Of a stretch of DNA of 64,000 bases, positions 17,185-26,238 are shown piece after piece (the first letter of the stretch is position 1; each line of letters opens with the position of its first letter). This stretch comes from Lachnospiraceae bacterium JC7. GTDB taxonomy: Bacteria > Bacillota > Clostridia > Lachnospirales > Lachnospiraceae. The notes below the pieces were generated by a model that was not told the origin of the DNA, searched no databases, and worked only from the letters and a program-made list of their open reading frames with translations. The stretch spans positions 110,013-174,012 of the forward strand of contig ALYD01000003.1 in NCBI GenBank assembly GCA_000513555.1, written 5' to 3'. Made by a program: the position numbers and the translations under genes.

Positions 17185-18867
17185 TCACTCAAGAATAGGA
17201 GCAATGGCTGCTGCGAGCTTCTCCTTCTCTGCCTCGGCCTCTGAAAGGTCCTTGCCGAGAGTTGTGAAGTAGGTCTTGATCTTCGGCTCTGTACCTGAAG
17301 GTCTTACAACCACAGAAGAACCGTCATCAAGTGTATAAATGAGAACATTGGCCTTTGGAAGACCTGTCTCCTCAGGTTTCTCATAGTCGGTCACCCTGAC
17401 TACCTTCTTGCCTGCGAACTCTGAAGGTGCTTCCTTGCGAAGACCTTCCATGATGGAAGCCATCTTATCCATACCGCTGAGTCCAGGGAACTCGAAGGAA
17501 TCAACCTTATTGAGGTAACGTCCGTACTCCTTGTAGATCTCTTCAAGTCTCTGCTTGATGGATGAACCGATGGAGCGATAGTATGCTGCCATCTCACAGA
17601 TAAGCATGGAACCTACGACCGCATCCTTATCTCTTACATATGAACCTGAAAGGTATCCGTAGGACTCCTCAAATCCGAAGATGAAGCGCTCAACTTCGCC
17701 TGCTGCCTCGAGCTGCGCTATCTGATCGCCGATCCACTTAAATCCGGTGAGAACTTCTCTGAGCTCCACGCCATAGTGCTCAGCAACAGCATTGGCAAGA
17801 GGTGTGGAAACGATAGACTTTACGGCTACCGGCTTTTCAGGCATGGTTCCCTTTTCCTTACGTCCCGCACAAATGTAATCAAGAAGGAGAACTCCCATCT
17901 CGTTTCCTGTAACAAGCTCATATGAACCGTCAGGACACTTCATGGCGATTCCTACACGATCCGCATCAGGGTCTGTTGCAAGAAGGAGATCCGCATCTGT
18001 CTTCTTGGCAAGCTCAAGTCCCTTTTCCATAGCTGCGAAGATCTCAGGATTAGGATAAGAACAGGTTGTGAAGTAACCGTTCGGATACTCCTGCTCAGGA
18101 ACGATGGTGATATCATCGATTCCGATATCATTGAGAACCTTTGTTACAGGAACAAGTCCTGTACCGTTGAGAGGTGTATAAACAAGCTTGAGTCCTGAGC
18201 CCTTCGCTGCACCCGGACGAACCTGACGTGACTCGATGGCGTCATAAAGTCCCTGCTTGCAGTCCTCTCCTACGAACTTGATAAGTCCTCTCTCTACACC
18301 CTCGGCAAAGCTTATGTACTTTGCACCTGTAAGAACATCTGTCTTCTGGATCTGGTTGTAAACAACAGCTGCCGCATCATCAGTCATCTGGCATCCGTCC
18401 GGACCGTAAGCCTTGTAGCCGTTGTACTTTGCAGGATTGTGAGAAGCTGTTACCATGATACCTGCATTGCAGTTATAGTAACGTGTCGCAAAAGAAAGCG
18501 CCGGTACAGGCATGAGCTCATCATAGATACGAACATTGATGCCGTTTGCAGCAAGTACTCCTGCCGCTTCACGCGCAAAATTCCAGCCCTTAAGACGGGA
18601 ATCATAACTGATAGCCACAGTCTGTGTGCCCCCCTGAGTCTTTACCCAGTCTGCAACTCCCTGTGTAGCCTGACGAACTACCCAGATGTTCATGCGGTTG
18701 GTTCCTGCTCCCAGAGTTCCTCGGAGACCGGCAGTTCCGAATTTAAGTGCCACTGCAAAACGGTCCTTTATAGCCTCTTCATCTCCCTTTATGCTCTGGA
18801 GCTCGGTTTTCAGATCAACATCCTGAAGGTCGGCTGCCAGCCAACGCTCATAATCTTCTTTATACAT
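17185..18867 (-). CDS. pgm: Phosphoglucomutase / phosphomannomutase (alpha-D-phosphohexomutase)
   Basis: This 560-residue enzyme has the phosphohexomutase domains in order: the substrate Arg segment FGTAGLRGTLGAGTNRMN near residue 45, the catalytic phosphoserine loop MVTASHNPAKYNGYKAYG near residue 140, the Mg-binding loop DPDADRVG near residue 300, the sugar loop FGFEESYGYL near residue 400, and the phosphate-binding loop RPSGTEPKIKTYF near the end. It interconverts glucose 1-phosphate and glucose 6-phosphate. It would therefore link sucrose phosphorylase and the glycogen enzymes in this window to glycolysis, although it is transcribed alone. The length matches the PgcA-type bacterial enzymes. 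Confidence 0.93.
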   Translation of the reverse strand: MYKEDYERWLAADLQDVDLKTELQSIKGDEEAIKDRFAVALKFGTAGLRGTLGAGTNRMNIWVVRQATQGVADWVKTQGGTQTVAISYDSRLKGWNFAREAAGVLAANGINVRIYDELMPVPALSFATRYYNCNAGIMVTASHNPAKYNGYKAYGPDGCQMTDDAAAVVYNQIQKTDVLTGAKYISFAEGVERGLIKFVGEDCKQGLYDAIESRQVRPGAAKGSGLKLVYTPLNGTGLVPVTKVLNDIGIDDITIVPEQEYPNGYFTTCSYPNPEIFAAMEKGLELAKKTDADLLLATDPDADRVGIAMKCPDGSYELVTGNEMGVLLLDYICAGRKEKGTMPEKPVAVKSIVSTPLANAVAEHYGVELREVLTGFKWIGDQIAQLEAAGEVERFIFGFEESYGYLSGSYVRDKDAVVGSMLICEMAAYYRSIGSSIKQRLEEIYKEYGRYLNKVDSFEFPGLSGMDKMASIMEGLRKEAPSEFAGKKVVRVTDYEKPEETGLPKANVLIYTLDDGSSVVVRPSGTEPKIKTYFTTLGKDLSEAEAEKEKLAAAIAPILE

Positions 18868-18940
18868 TTATAGTACCCCTCTCATTTTTATTTTAAACCA
18901 ATAAAACTAACTATAAATATATCAATTTTAAGTTATGCCT

Positions 18941-20284
18941 TCAAGACTTTGCCAGAGAAAGAAGTACCTCCTTTTTATTTCTGGATGGCACCTTAAGCAC
19001 CTCATCCAGAAGCCTGTGAAGTACCATACCTATCTCTGGTCCCTTTGGTATACCTATATCCATAAGATCTTTTCCGGTGACCTGAAGCTCACTGAGACTG
19101 ATGCAGTCACCCGCATCACGTATGGCATCCACATGCTTTCTTGTTGCCCTGATCCTTTCGAGACGTCTTGCAGATTCTTCTCCGCTATACTGGAGAGAAA
19201 GACATTCATCCGCCGCAAGGAAATCATAATAGGTATCATAGCCTATTACGGACAGGGTCTTTCTTACCTCATAAATGCTTTCAGGCAGTTCCTCATTGAA
19301 AAGACCTGCTATGATACGGGCTTTGTTGATGGTATCGTTATCCATCTTAAGCTCTTTCAGTATAATCTTCGCCTCCTCGGGAACAGCTCTTAAAAATGTC
19401 CCCCATCTTATATACCTCTCCTTCGGGATACCGTCAGGTATCCACTGTCGGATGTCCGGATAAGGCGCGCCCTGTTCATTGGACACATCGAAGGCATCAT
19501 CAAAATGGGTCGAAATATATGACGAAAGACCGCTGTCAGACACCAGAGCTATGTACTCAGGATGATCTGACATCAGAAGCTTCGTGAGCTCCACATTGAT
19601 TCTTTCCTTGGACACATGCATGAGATTCGGAGCCAGTTCCTTTATGGCCTCATAGGTATGAGGATCAATATCGAAATCAAGCTGGGCCGAAAATCTGAGG
19701 GCTCTCAGCATTCTGAGGGCATCCTCCGTAAATCTCTGTATCGGATCACCCACAGCCCTTATGACTCTTGCATCCATATCAGGAAGTCCGTCAAAATCAT
19801 CCACAACCCCTGTCTTGTCATTGACTGCCATGGCGTTTATGGTGAAATCTCTGCGGGCCAGATCTTCATGAAGCGAAGGTGTGAAGATCACTTCACTGGG
19901 ATGTCTTCCGTCCAGATATTCTCCATCGATACGGTAGGTTGTGACCTCATACCCCACAAAACCGCCGCCTGTTTTATTTGTGCTCTGATTATCCCAGGCC
20001 CCTGATGAAGCCTTATCCAAAGACGCAGTCTCCTTACCCTCCGAAGGCTTGTGTGCCGGCATGAGGACAGTCACTGTCCCATGCTGTATTCCGGTGTCTA
20101 TGGTTCTTCTGAAAACCTTCTTCACCTCTTCCGGCTTCGCACTTGTGGTGATATCCCAGTCCTCCGGCAGTCTCCCCAAAAGACTGTCTCTCACGCATCC
20201 GCCCACAGCATAGGCCTCGTAGCCCGCCTCTTCCAGACGCCCGATTATATATCTTACATTTTCCGGTAATGCTATTTTATTCAT
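18941..20284 (-). CDS. cca: CCA tRNA nucleotidyltransferase
   Basis: The 447-residue class II nucleotidyltransferase has the N-terminal motif AYAVGGCVRDSLLG, the metal-binding DWDIT pair and the ARRDFTINAMAVN motif, followed by the RNA-binding neck DALRMLRALRFSAQLDFDI. It adds or repairs the 3' CCA of tRNAs. Between the strand TVTVLMPAHK and GYEVTTYRIDG there is a polar insertion of about 30 residues (rich in Ser, Lys and Gly) that I do not associate with the family. It falls in a surface loop of the catalytic domain. The C-terminal third is all-helical with no clear HD phosphohydrolase motif. Confidence 0.92.
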   Translation of the reverse strand: MNKIALPENVRYIIGRLEEAGYEAYAVGGCVRDSLLGRLPEDWDITTSAKPEEVKKVFRRTIDTGIQHGTVTVLMPAHKPSEGKETASLDKASSGAWDNQSTNKTGGGFVGYEVTTYRIDGEYLDGRHPSEVIFTPSLHEDLARRDFTINAMAVNDKTGVVDDFDGLPDMDARVIRAVGDPIQRFTEDALRMLRALRFSAQLDFDIDPHTYEAIKELAPNLMHVSKERINVELTKLLMSDHPEYIALVSDSGLSSYISTHFDDAFDVSNEQGAPYPDIRQWIPDGIPKERYIRWGTFLRAVPEEAKIILKELKMDNDTINKARIIAGLFNEELPESIYEVRKTLSVIGYDTYYDFLAADECLSLQYSGEESARRLERIRATRKHVDAIRDAGDCISLSELQVTGKDLMDIGIPKGPEIGMVLHRLLDEVLKVPSRNKKEVLLSLAKS

Positions 20285-20369
20285 CCATTATCCTCTTATT
20301 TCGGAATTATATTCCATCGTTTTTCATTAACAGAACCGATGGAAACCCTCAGTCTTTTTCCCTCTGTGA

Positions 20370-21983
20370 TCAGCTTTCTGAAACAACCTTCGCGCTGACC
20401 CATCCGGTCGAAGATCTGTCGGCACTTAAATATATCTCATACCATGATCCATCGGAAGCCTTTTCTTCCTTGCCTGTTCCTGTCAATGTCTCTCCGTTCT
20501 CTCTGCTTGAAACCACATCATAATCCGTTCCCGGACCTGATCTTATATTGGCAGCATCAACCGTTACGGTATAACTCTTTTCCGACTTACTGCTTTCGGA
20601 ATTACTGCCGGAAAGCGGAGCTATCCCTGAAATTCCGCCGGAAGACACCCCGATACGGATCATTAAAACTATCGCCGCTATAGCGATAAAAGCAAGAATG
20701 AAATACTTTGCCTTCTTCTTTTTATTCTTGTTTTTCAGAAGACCGATACGTTCACTTATCCTATCTATAAGTCCTGAAATACCTGCATCTGAAGGCTTTG
20801 CCTCACTTACCTCCATGGCATACTGAAGCGCCTCCTGAAGAGAAGACAGGGAAGCATTTTTATCATTAAAGATAATAAGTGCGCAGTAATGCTCTGCTAT
20901 GATACGTCTTTCAACATTCTCTTCTGCTGTATCACAGGAAATAAACCTTCTGAAACAGTTTAATGCCTCCGCCGTATCATATATATGACTGCTCTTGCTG
21001 ATGTGGCACTCCCCGAGAATGAAATCAGCCAGCGGATGTCCGTTTTCGCGAAGAGTACCGGCGATCTCCTCTGCTTCAGCAAGGGATTCAGGATCATTCT
21101 TCTCGATACAGCTGTCGGCAAGCTCCGTCAAAGCTGTAAGATCATCCGGGAATATCTCGTCATAAAGATACTGAAGAAGCTCCTCAGCTTTTTGACTTCC
21201 CTTATCTGAAAGATCCCTGAGACAATCCTCGGCATTTTTATACTTTCTTTTTTTTATGAAACTGATGGCAAGAAGATAGAGTTTCTGATCTACAAGTCTT
21301 GTAATCTCCAGAGTTCCATCCTTTTTCAGAGCTCCTACAGGCAGACTGTCTATTCTTTTCGCTATATCCGTCACTTCACCTTCAATGATATCCACATCCT
21401 CTATATCAGGATTAATCCTTCCATCCATATCGGATTTTTCTCCTGATGCCGCGGACCTGAGTCTCACTTCCTCAGAAAACAGATACTCTTCTCCACCGAA
21501 TACTTCAACGATCATTCTCCGGTCATCTATGTAGTGGAAATAAATTTTTACCTCACCTGCCCGAAAGGCTCTCTTACAAAGATCAATGCTTACATCCTTA
21601 TCCACAGAAAAATCGGCATTTCCACCGCCATTTCCACAGCCTATCATAAGGTGCATTTCCTTCATGGACCCATCGACTGTATATGAGCGAAACTCTACCT
21701 CAGGAATCCTTACTTCATTTTTAAAAAGTATATCACCATAGGCTTCTTTTCTATCAGCATATCTTATGGCGATGCAGACATTAAAATCATTGTGCAGAGC
21801 CCTGCTGTATATTCCTGCCGATTCCTCTTCAAGTCTTTGTCTGAGTTCTGTAAGCTTCTCCTGATGGAAGCCTTCCATAAGGCGGATGCCTGCTTCTCTA
21901 AGACTGTTCTCCTCATTCATCAAAGCATTGAACTCCACCTTATCCCTTTGGAACAGTAAAATTCTTCCTTCATCAAAACCCAT
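20370..21983 (-). CDS. Membrane-anchored protein with C-terminal bacterial SH3 domain, function unknown
   Basis: The 537-residue protein is not recognised as a named family. Residues 1-190 form a charged alpha/beta region that includes a predicted coiled coil. Residues about 220-400 look like TPR/Sel1-type helical repeats (paired helices with Ala/Leu spacing). A membrane segment lies near residue 430 (FILAFIAIAAIVLMIRIGV) after a Lys-rich stretch. A bacterial SH3 domain closes the protein (ANIRSGPGTDYDVVSS to GWVSAKVV). The positive residues before the membrane segment place the N-terminal part in the cytoplasm and the SH3 domain outside, where it would meet cell wall. A scaffold or envelope-sensing role is possible but not shown. 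Confidence 0.7.
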   Translation of the reverse strand: MGFDEGRILLFQRDKVEFNALMNEENSLREAGIRLMEGFHQEKLTELRQRLEEESAGIYSRALHNDFNVCIAIRYADRKEAYGDILFKNEVRIPEVEFRSYTVDGSMKEMHLMIGCGNGGGNADFSVDKDVSIDLCKRAFRAGEVKIYFHYIDDRRMIVEVFGGEEYLFSEEVRLRSAASGEKSDMDGRINPDIEDVDIIEGEVTDIAKRIDSLPVGALKKDGTLEITRLVDQKLYLLAISFIKKRKYKNAEDCLRDLSDKGSQKAEELLQYLYDEIFPDDLTALTELADSCIEKNDPESLAEAEEIAGTLRENGHPLADFILGECHISKSSHIYDTAEALNCFRRFISCDTAEENVERRIIAEHYCALIIFNDKNASLSSLQEALQYAMEVSEAKPSDAGISGLIDRISERIGLLKNKNKKKKAKYFILAFIAIAAIVLMIRIGVSSGGISGIAPLSGSNSESSKSEKSYTVTVDAANIRSGPGTDYDVVSSRENGETLTGTGKEEKASDGSWYEIYLSADRSSTGWVSAKVVSES

Positions 21984-22049
21984 AATCTAAACCTTTCATA
22001 TACGGTATTATGATTCCTCTAATTGATCATCATAGATTATAGCAGAAAA

Positions 22050-22080
22050 AAACGGGTCCTCTTATCGAGAACCCGTTTTT
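22050..22080 (-). terminator. Intrinsic terminator after proS
   Basis: ACGGGT...ACCCGT forms the stem core, flanked by A and T runs on both sides, so it could work in either direction. On the minus strand it directly follows proS and continues into TTTTTTTC. Confidence 0.85.
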
Positions 22081-22088
22081 TGTCTAAA

Positions 22089-23525
22089 TCAATATGCTCT
22101 TCCCCAGTAAACCATCTTTGTGGCAGGCTTTCCGCAGACAACGCACTTGTCGCTTACCTGCTCCTGCTCGAATGGGATACATCTTGATGTGATGCCTGAC
22201 ATGTCCTTAAGCTTGTCTTCGCACTCACGGCAGCCGCACCACATAGCCTTTACAAAGCCCTTCTTTGTATTAACTATCTCTACCAGCTCATCCATATTGG
22301 TTGCTGATGAAGTATGCTCCTCAAGGAACTGCTTGGCCTTCTCGAACATATCATTCTGGATCTGATCAAGAACTCTTGCAACCTCTTCGTTAAGGTTCTC
22401 AAAAGGAACCTGAATCTTCTCACGTGTATCACGGCGTACAAGAACAGCATGACCTGCCTCGATGTCCTTAGGTCCGATCTCGATACGGAGAGGAATACCT
22501 CTTACCTCACAGTCAGCAAACTTGAATCCAGGTGACTTGTCACTGTCATCAACCTTTACTCTGAAGCCTGCCTTTATAAGCTGATCCTTCAATGCATAAG
22601 CCTTATCAAGAACGCCTTCCTTCTTCTGCTGGATAGGAAGAACACAGATCTGAACAGGGGCGATACGAGGAGGTATCTTAAGTCCTGAATCATCACCATG
22701 TACCATGATGAGGGCTCCGATCATACGTGTTGTATAGCCCCATGATGTCTCATGTACAGGCTTAAGCTGATTGTCCTTATCAAGGAACTGAACGTCAAAC
22801 GCCTTGGCGAAATCAGAACCGAAGTTGTGGGATGTACCGCACTGAAGGGCCTGACCGTCATGCATAAGAGCCTCGATCGTATATGTTGCTACTGCACCTG
22901 CAAACTTTTCCTTCTCGGTCTTCTGTCCTCTTACAACAGGAATAGCAAGATACTGCTCAGTGAAGTCTGCATAGATGTTAAGCATCTGTACTGTTCTCTC
23001 CTCTGCTTCCTCAGCAGTTGCATGAACAGTATGACCCTCCTGCCATAAGAACTCTCTGGTTCTGAGGAAAGGTCTGGTTGTCTTCTCCCAGCGTACTACA
23101 GATACCCACTGATTGAGAACCTGTGGAAGATCTCTGTAAGACTTAACCACCTTTGCAAAATAATCACAGAAAAGAGTCTCCGAAGTAGGGCGAACGCACA
23201 TTCTCTCCTCAAGCTTCTTCTGACCGCCTTCAGTCACCCATGCGACCTCAGGTGCAAAACCTTCAACGTGATCCTTCTCCTTCTGAAGAAGTGACTCAGG
23301 AATGAGCATAGGCATAGCCACATTCTGAACCCCTGTCTCCTTGAACATCTTATCAAGAACATTCATGTAGTTCTCCCAGAGAGCATATCCTGCCGGACGG
23401 ATAACCATGAATCCCTTTACTGAACTGTAATCACAAAGCTCTGCTTTTTTAACAACATCTGTGTACCACTGAGCAAAGTCCTCCTCCATAGGAGTAATCT
23501 GCTCCACGAGTTTCTTGTCTGCCAT
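22089..23525 (-). CDS. proS: Prolyl-tRNA synthetase, archaeal/eukaryotic-type (ProS type 3)
   Basis: The 478-residue class II synthetase charges tRNA-Pro with proline. Motif 2 is seen around [24 protein letters not shown] near residue 150 and the anticodon-binding domain follows near residue 290. The C terminus carries a zinc-like cluster (CGCRECEDK, then CVVCGKP) and ends in MVYWGRAY, the terminal Tyr typical of the archaeal/eukaryotic form. The INS editing domain of ordinary bacterial ProRS is absent. ATG at 23525 is preferred, with AGAAAGG upstream, over a start seven codons earlier. Confidence 0.95.
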   Translation of the reverse strand: MADKKLVEQITPMEEDFAQWYTDVVKKAELCDYSSVKGFMVIRPAGYALWENYMNVLDKMFKETGVQNVAMPMLIPESLLQKEKDHVEGFAPEVAWVTEGGQKKLEERMCVRPTSETLFCDYFAKVVKSYRDLPQVLNQWVSVVRWEKTTRPFLRTREFLWQEGHTVHATAEEAEERTVQMLNIYADFTEQYLAIPVVRGQKTEKEKFAGAVATYTIEALMHDGQALQCGTSHNFGSDFAKAFDVQFLDKDNQLKPVHETSWGYTTRMIGALIMVHGDDSGLKIPPRIAPVQICVLPIQQKKEGVLDKAYALKDQLIKAGFRVKVDDSDKSPGFKFADCEVRGIPLRIEIGPKDIEAGHAVLVRRDTREKIQVPFENLNEEVARVLDQIQNDMFEKAKQFLEEHTSSATNMDELVEIVNTKKGFVKAMWCGCRECEDKLKDMSGITSRCIPFEQEQVSDKCVVCGKPATKMVYWGRAY

Positions 23526-23658
23526 ATCAATAGCCTTTCTTATCATATATTTGCTTCGGCATCAGCGCACTTCCTTTGTGCCTTGCCTAAGCGGGTTTAT
23601 TTTGCCCGTTCATTGTAACAACGGCAATTTGCTTTTACAAGACTTTTAAAAAAAAAGC

Positions 23659-24873
23659 TCAGTCTTCCGGATAGATCTCCCTCAGGTTATCCATCCTGCA
23701 TCCCATATTTTCAAGGAGAGCATCAAGTATGGTTATAGCCACCATGCACTCCACCACTACATTGGCGCGCTCCACAACAGTCGGATCATGTCTTCCCTTG
23801 ATGGAAATGGTGACATTGTCACCTTCTTCGTTAGCAGTCTGCTGAGGGCGGGCTATGGACGGGGTAGGCTTAAAATAAGCTCTCAGAACGATCTCAGCTC
23901 CATCTGACATGCCTCCGAGGATTCCACCTGCATGATTGCTGGTAACCTGAAAGACCTCTTCGGTCCCGTCAAACTCTCCGTTTGCAAGCATCTCCTCATA
24001 TTCCTCTTCCTCAAGAGCATCCAGTCCGTTCATGGTTCTGAATTTATTGATCTCCTGAAGTGTAGGCTCCTGCTCGATATCTTCGTTTTCTTCATCGTCC
24101 TCCTCAGGAGCGATCTCTATGGCAACAGCCTCAAAACCGTCGTTGTTCTCGGATCCCCGCATCTTGGATACCTTTGTACCGTCTCCTATCTCAACAGCTT
24201 TTACCGCCCCTATGGACATGACAGCCTTTGCAAGATTGGCATCCAGCTTATCGAAGACCGGTTCTCCTATACCCGTCGGCATATTGTTCACAAAACAGGT
24301 AACCACTCCTCCGGCACTGTCCTGCTCCTCCTTGAGTTCCAGTATCTTTGCATCTGCAGCCTCACGTCCTGCTGCGGTTGTCACATCTATTCCCGCAAGC
24401 TCCGTAACTTCCGCGTCAACTGTGATGCCTATTTCAGAAAGGACCTTGGCAGCAACAGCTCCTCCCGCAACTCTCGCAAGAGTCTCTCTTCCGCTGGAGC
24501 GTCCGCCTCCTCGGTAATCCCTCAGACCGTATTTCTGAAAAAATCCGTAATCCGCATGTCCCGGACGGAAAACATGAGCGATATCAGAATAATCCTTGCT
24601 GTGCTGATCACTGTTTCTGACTATCATGGCAATAGGAGTACCTGTGGTGACTCCCTCGAAAACTCCGGAAAGGATCTCTATTTTATCGTCTTCCTTTCTC
24701 GCTGTGGTCTTCTGATTCTGCCCCGGCTTTCTTCTGTCCATATAGGGCTGAATATCGGCCTCCGAAAGCTTAAGTCCCGCAGGACATCCGTCTATCACCA
24801 CCCCAAGGGCAGGTCCGTGAGATTCTCCAAATGTCGTTATCCTAAACAGTTTTCCAAAAGTATTGCCAGCCAT
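23659..24873 (-). CDS. aroC: Chorismate synthase with a large acidic insertion
   Basis: The 404-residue enzyme converts EPSP to chorismate, the last common step to aromatic amino acids, using reduced FMN. Signatures are clear: GKLFRITTFGESHGPALG at the N terminus, FRPGHADYGFFQKYGLRDYRGGGRSSGRET near residue 105, GSENNDGFE near residue 235, HAGGILGGMSDG near residue 315, and the C-terminal RHDPTVVERANVV. Between GSENNDGFE and HAGGILGG there are about 70 residues where family members usually have about 15-20. The extra is strongly acidic (EEDDEENEDIEQE, EEEEYEEM). The start is ATG at 24873; GAGAGG lies just upstream. Confidence 0.93.
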   Translation of the reverse strand: MAGNTFGKLFRITTFGESHGPALGVVIDGCPAGLKLSEADIQPYMDRRKPGQNQKTTARKEDDKIEILSGVFEGVTTGTPIAMIVRNSDQHSKDYSDIAHVFRPGHADYGFFQKYGLRDYRGGGRSSGRETLARVAGGAVAAKVLSEIGITVDAEVTELAGIDVTTAAGREAADAKILELKEEQDSAGGVVTCFVNNMPTGIGEPVFDKLDANLAKAVMSIGAVKAVEIGDGTKVSKMRGSENNDGFEAVAIEIAPEEDDEENEDIEQEPTLQEINKFRTMNGLDALEEEEYEEMLANGEFDGTEEVFQVTSNHAGGILGGMSDGAEIVLRAYFKPTPSIARPQQTANEEGDNVTISIKGRHDPTVVERANVVVECMVAITILDALLENMGCRMDNLREIYPED

Positions 24874-24900
24874 CTGCACCTCTCAAATCTTTATTATAGA

Positions 24901-24926
24901 ATGAGGGGTAAAAACATTACCCCTCA
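24901..24926 (-). terminator. Perfect hairpin between the lactonase-like gene and aroC
   Basis: ATGAGGGGTAA pairs perfectly with TTACCCCTCAT over a 4-nt loop (11 bp). It lies downstream of the lactonase-like gene on the minus strand, but its tail (TCTATAATAAAG) is T-poor. It could be a weak terminator or a leader structure ahead of aroC. Confidence 0.5.
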
Positions 24927-24971
24927 TCAACCTATGTTATCCACAAATATCTTCTGTTTTAATGTCTCTTC

Positions 24972-26048
24972 TCAACGTCCCTGGGGAAGTTTTACCATGC
25001 AGATACAGTTAGGCTCGTCAACAGCCACATCTCTCGCACTCATAACAAGCAGTCCATTATCATAATCTGTGCTGAAGAATGTGATGGAACCTGACTCATG
25101 GTTCGCAACCGCTATATGCTTCTCATCAGGGAAGATACAGAAATCCTTAGGGTATATTCCTGCTATAGGCAGGCTTCCCTTCATGGTAAGAAGTCCTGTT
25201 TCCACATCACGATCAAAGATAGTCACCGTATCGTTTCCTGCATTTGAGCAGAAGAGATGCTTTGCATCCTTATCAGGAGAGAATCGCATCTGTACAGCTG
25301 CGATAAGCGGATTATCCGAATCATCTGAATGTGTTGAGATCTCCTGTATCTTCTCAATGTTTATCTCATTAGGGCCCTTGCCCTCGGCAAAACGGTAAAC
25401 ATCGATAACATTCTTGACCTCATACATAAGATAAAGATACTTACGATCCGGTGAAAAACGGAAATGTCTGGGACCTGACTTAAGCTGACAGCGTATTGTG
25501 TCAATCTGACGCATCTTACCGTCTGCCTTATCAAATCTGAATACACGTACCTGATCGATACCGAGATCCGCAACAAGGATATACTTCTGATCATCAGTCA
25601 TTCTTGCGCATGAAACATGAGGACGGAAGGTTCTCTCTGCTACTGAGCCGATGCCTTTATCATATACACCATCGATGATAGGTCCTACTGAACCATCCTT
25701 TTCAAGTTTAAGAAGTGTTGCCTTTCCATCATGATAACCTGATACCATGATGTACTCATCATTCTGGTCAATGGCAAGATGGCAGCCTCTCATGCCTCGG
25801 ATATTTCTTGTATTGAGCTTACTGAGAGCTCCGTTCTCGAGAATACGGAAAGAAACTATACCTTCATCAGCGATGGAATATAAGGTTTTCTGATCTCTTG
25901 ACGCCACAAGATAGGAGGAATTGTTCACCTCTATCTCTGTTCTTTTTGTCAAAACTCCCTTCTCAACATCAACATCACATACAGTAATTCCCTTTGCATG
26001 TCCTGTGTAGCTGTATGAGCCAATATATGCCATGTATTTATCTTTCAT
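24972..26048 (-). CDS. Lactonase-type seven-bladed beta-propeller protein (YbhE/Pgl-like)
   Basis: The 358-residue protein consists of repeated beta-propeller blades with the lactonase-family signature at its start (YMAYIGSYSYTGHAKGITVCDVD) and the blade motifs FRPHVSCARMTDDQKYILVADLG and GPRHFRFSPDRKYLYLMYE. This family includes 6-phosphogluconolactonase of the YbhE type, but many members have no proven activity, so the reaction is inferred only. No signal peptide is seen, so it is cytoplasmic. ATG at 26048 is supported by AGGAGAGG six nt upstream. It appears to be a single-gene unit. Confidence 0.78.
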   Translation of the reverse strand: MKDKYMAYIGSYSYTGHAKGITVCDVDVEKGVLTKRTEIEVNNSSYLVASRDQKTLYSIADEGIVSFRILENGALSKLNTRNIRGMRGCHLAIDQNDEYIMVSGYHDGKATLLKLEKDGSVGPIIDGVYDKGIGSVAERTFRPHVSCARMTDDQKYILVADLGIDQVRVFRFDKADGKMRQIDTIRCQLKSGPRHFRFSPDRKYLYLMYEVKNVIDVYRFAEGKGPNEINIEKIQEISTHSDDSDNPLIAAVQMRFSPDKDAKHLFCSNAGNDTVTIFDRDVETGLLTMKGSLPIAGIYPKDFCIFPDEKHIAVANHESGSITFFSTDYDNGLLVMSARDVAVDEPNCICMVKLPQGR

Positions 26049-26196
26049 GTTATGCCTCTCCTGTCGTCCTGAATTTGGGCGCACTTCTCCATAAAAATAT
26101 TCTTAATTCTATCACATATTGATGCATTGTTACAATATTATCATTTAATAGATGATATGAATTTGAAGATATAACGTTATTAATCCAAATAAAAAA

Positions 26197-26224
26197 CCCC
26201 GCCTGTGCGATGCACAAAAGCGGG
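26197..26224 (-). terminator. Intrinsic terminator after potD
   Basis: On the minus strand CCCGC-TTTTGTGC pairs with GCACAGG-CGGG and is followed by GTTTTTTATTT. It lies 14 bp past the potD stop and ends the polyamine operon. Confidence 0.85.
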
Positions 26225-26238
26225 ATATTAAATCAGTT

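Noticed and set aside
23932..25065. Open frame of 377 codons on the plus strand opposite aroC
   Set aside because: It has no ribosome site, its composition fits a shadow of the strongly biased aroC codons, and it crosses the aroC-lactonase gap without domain motifs. aroC itself is certain.
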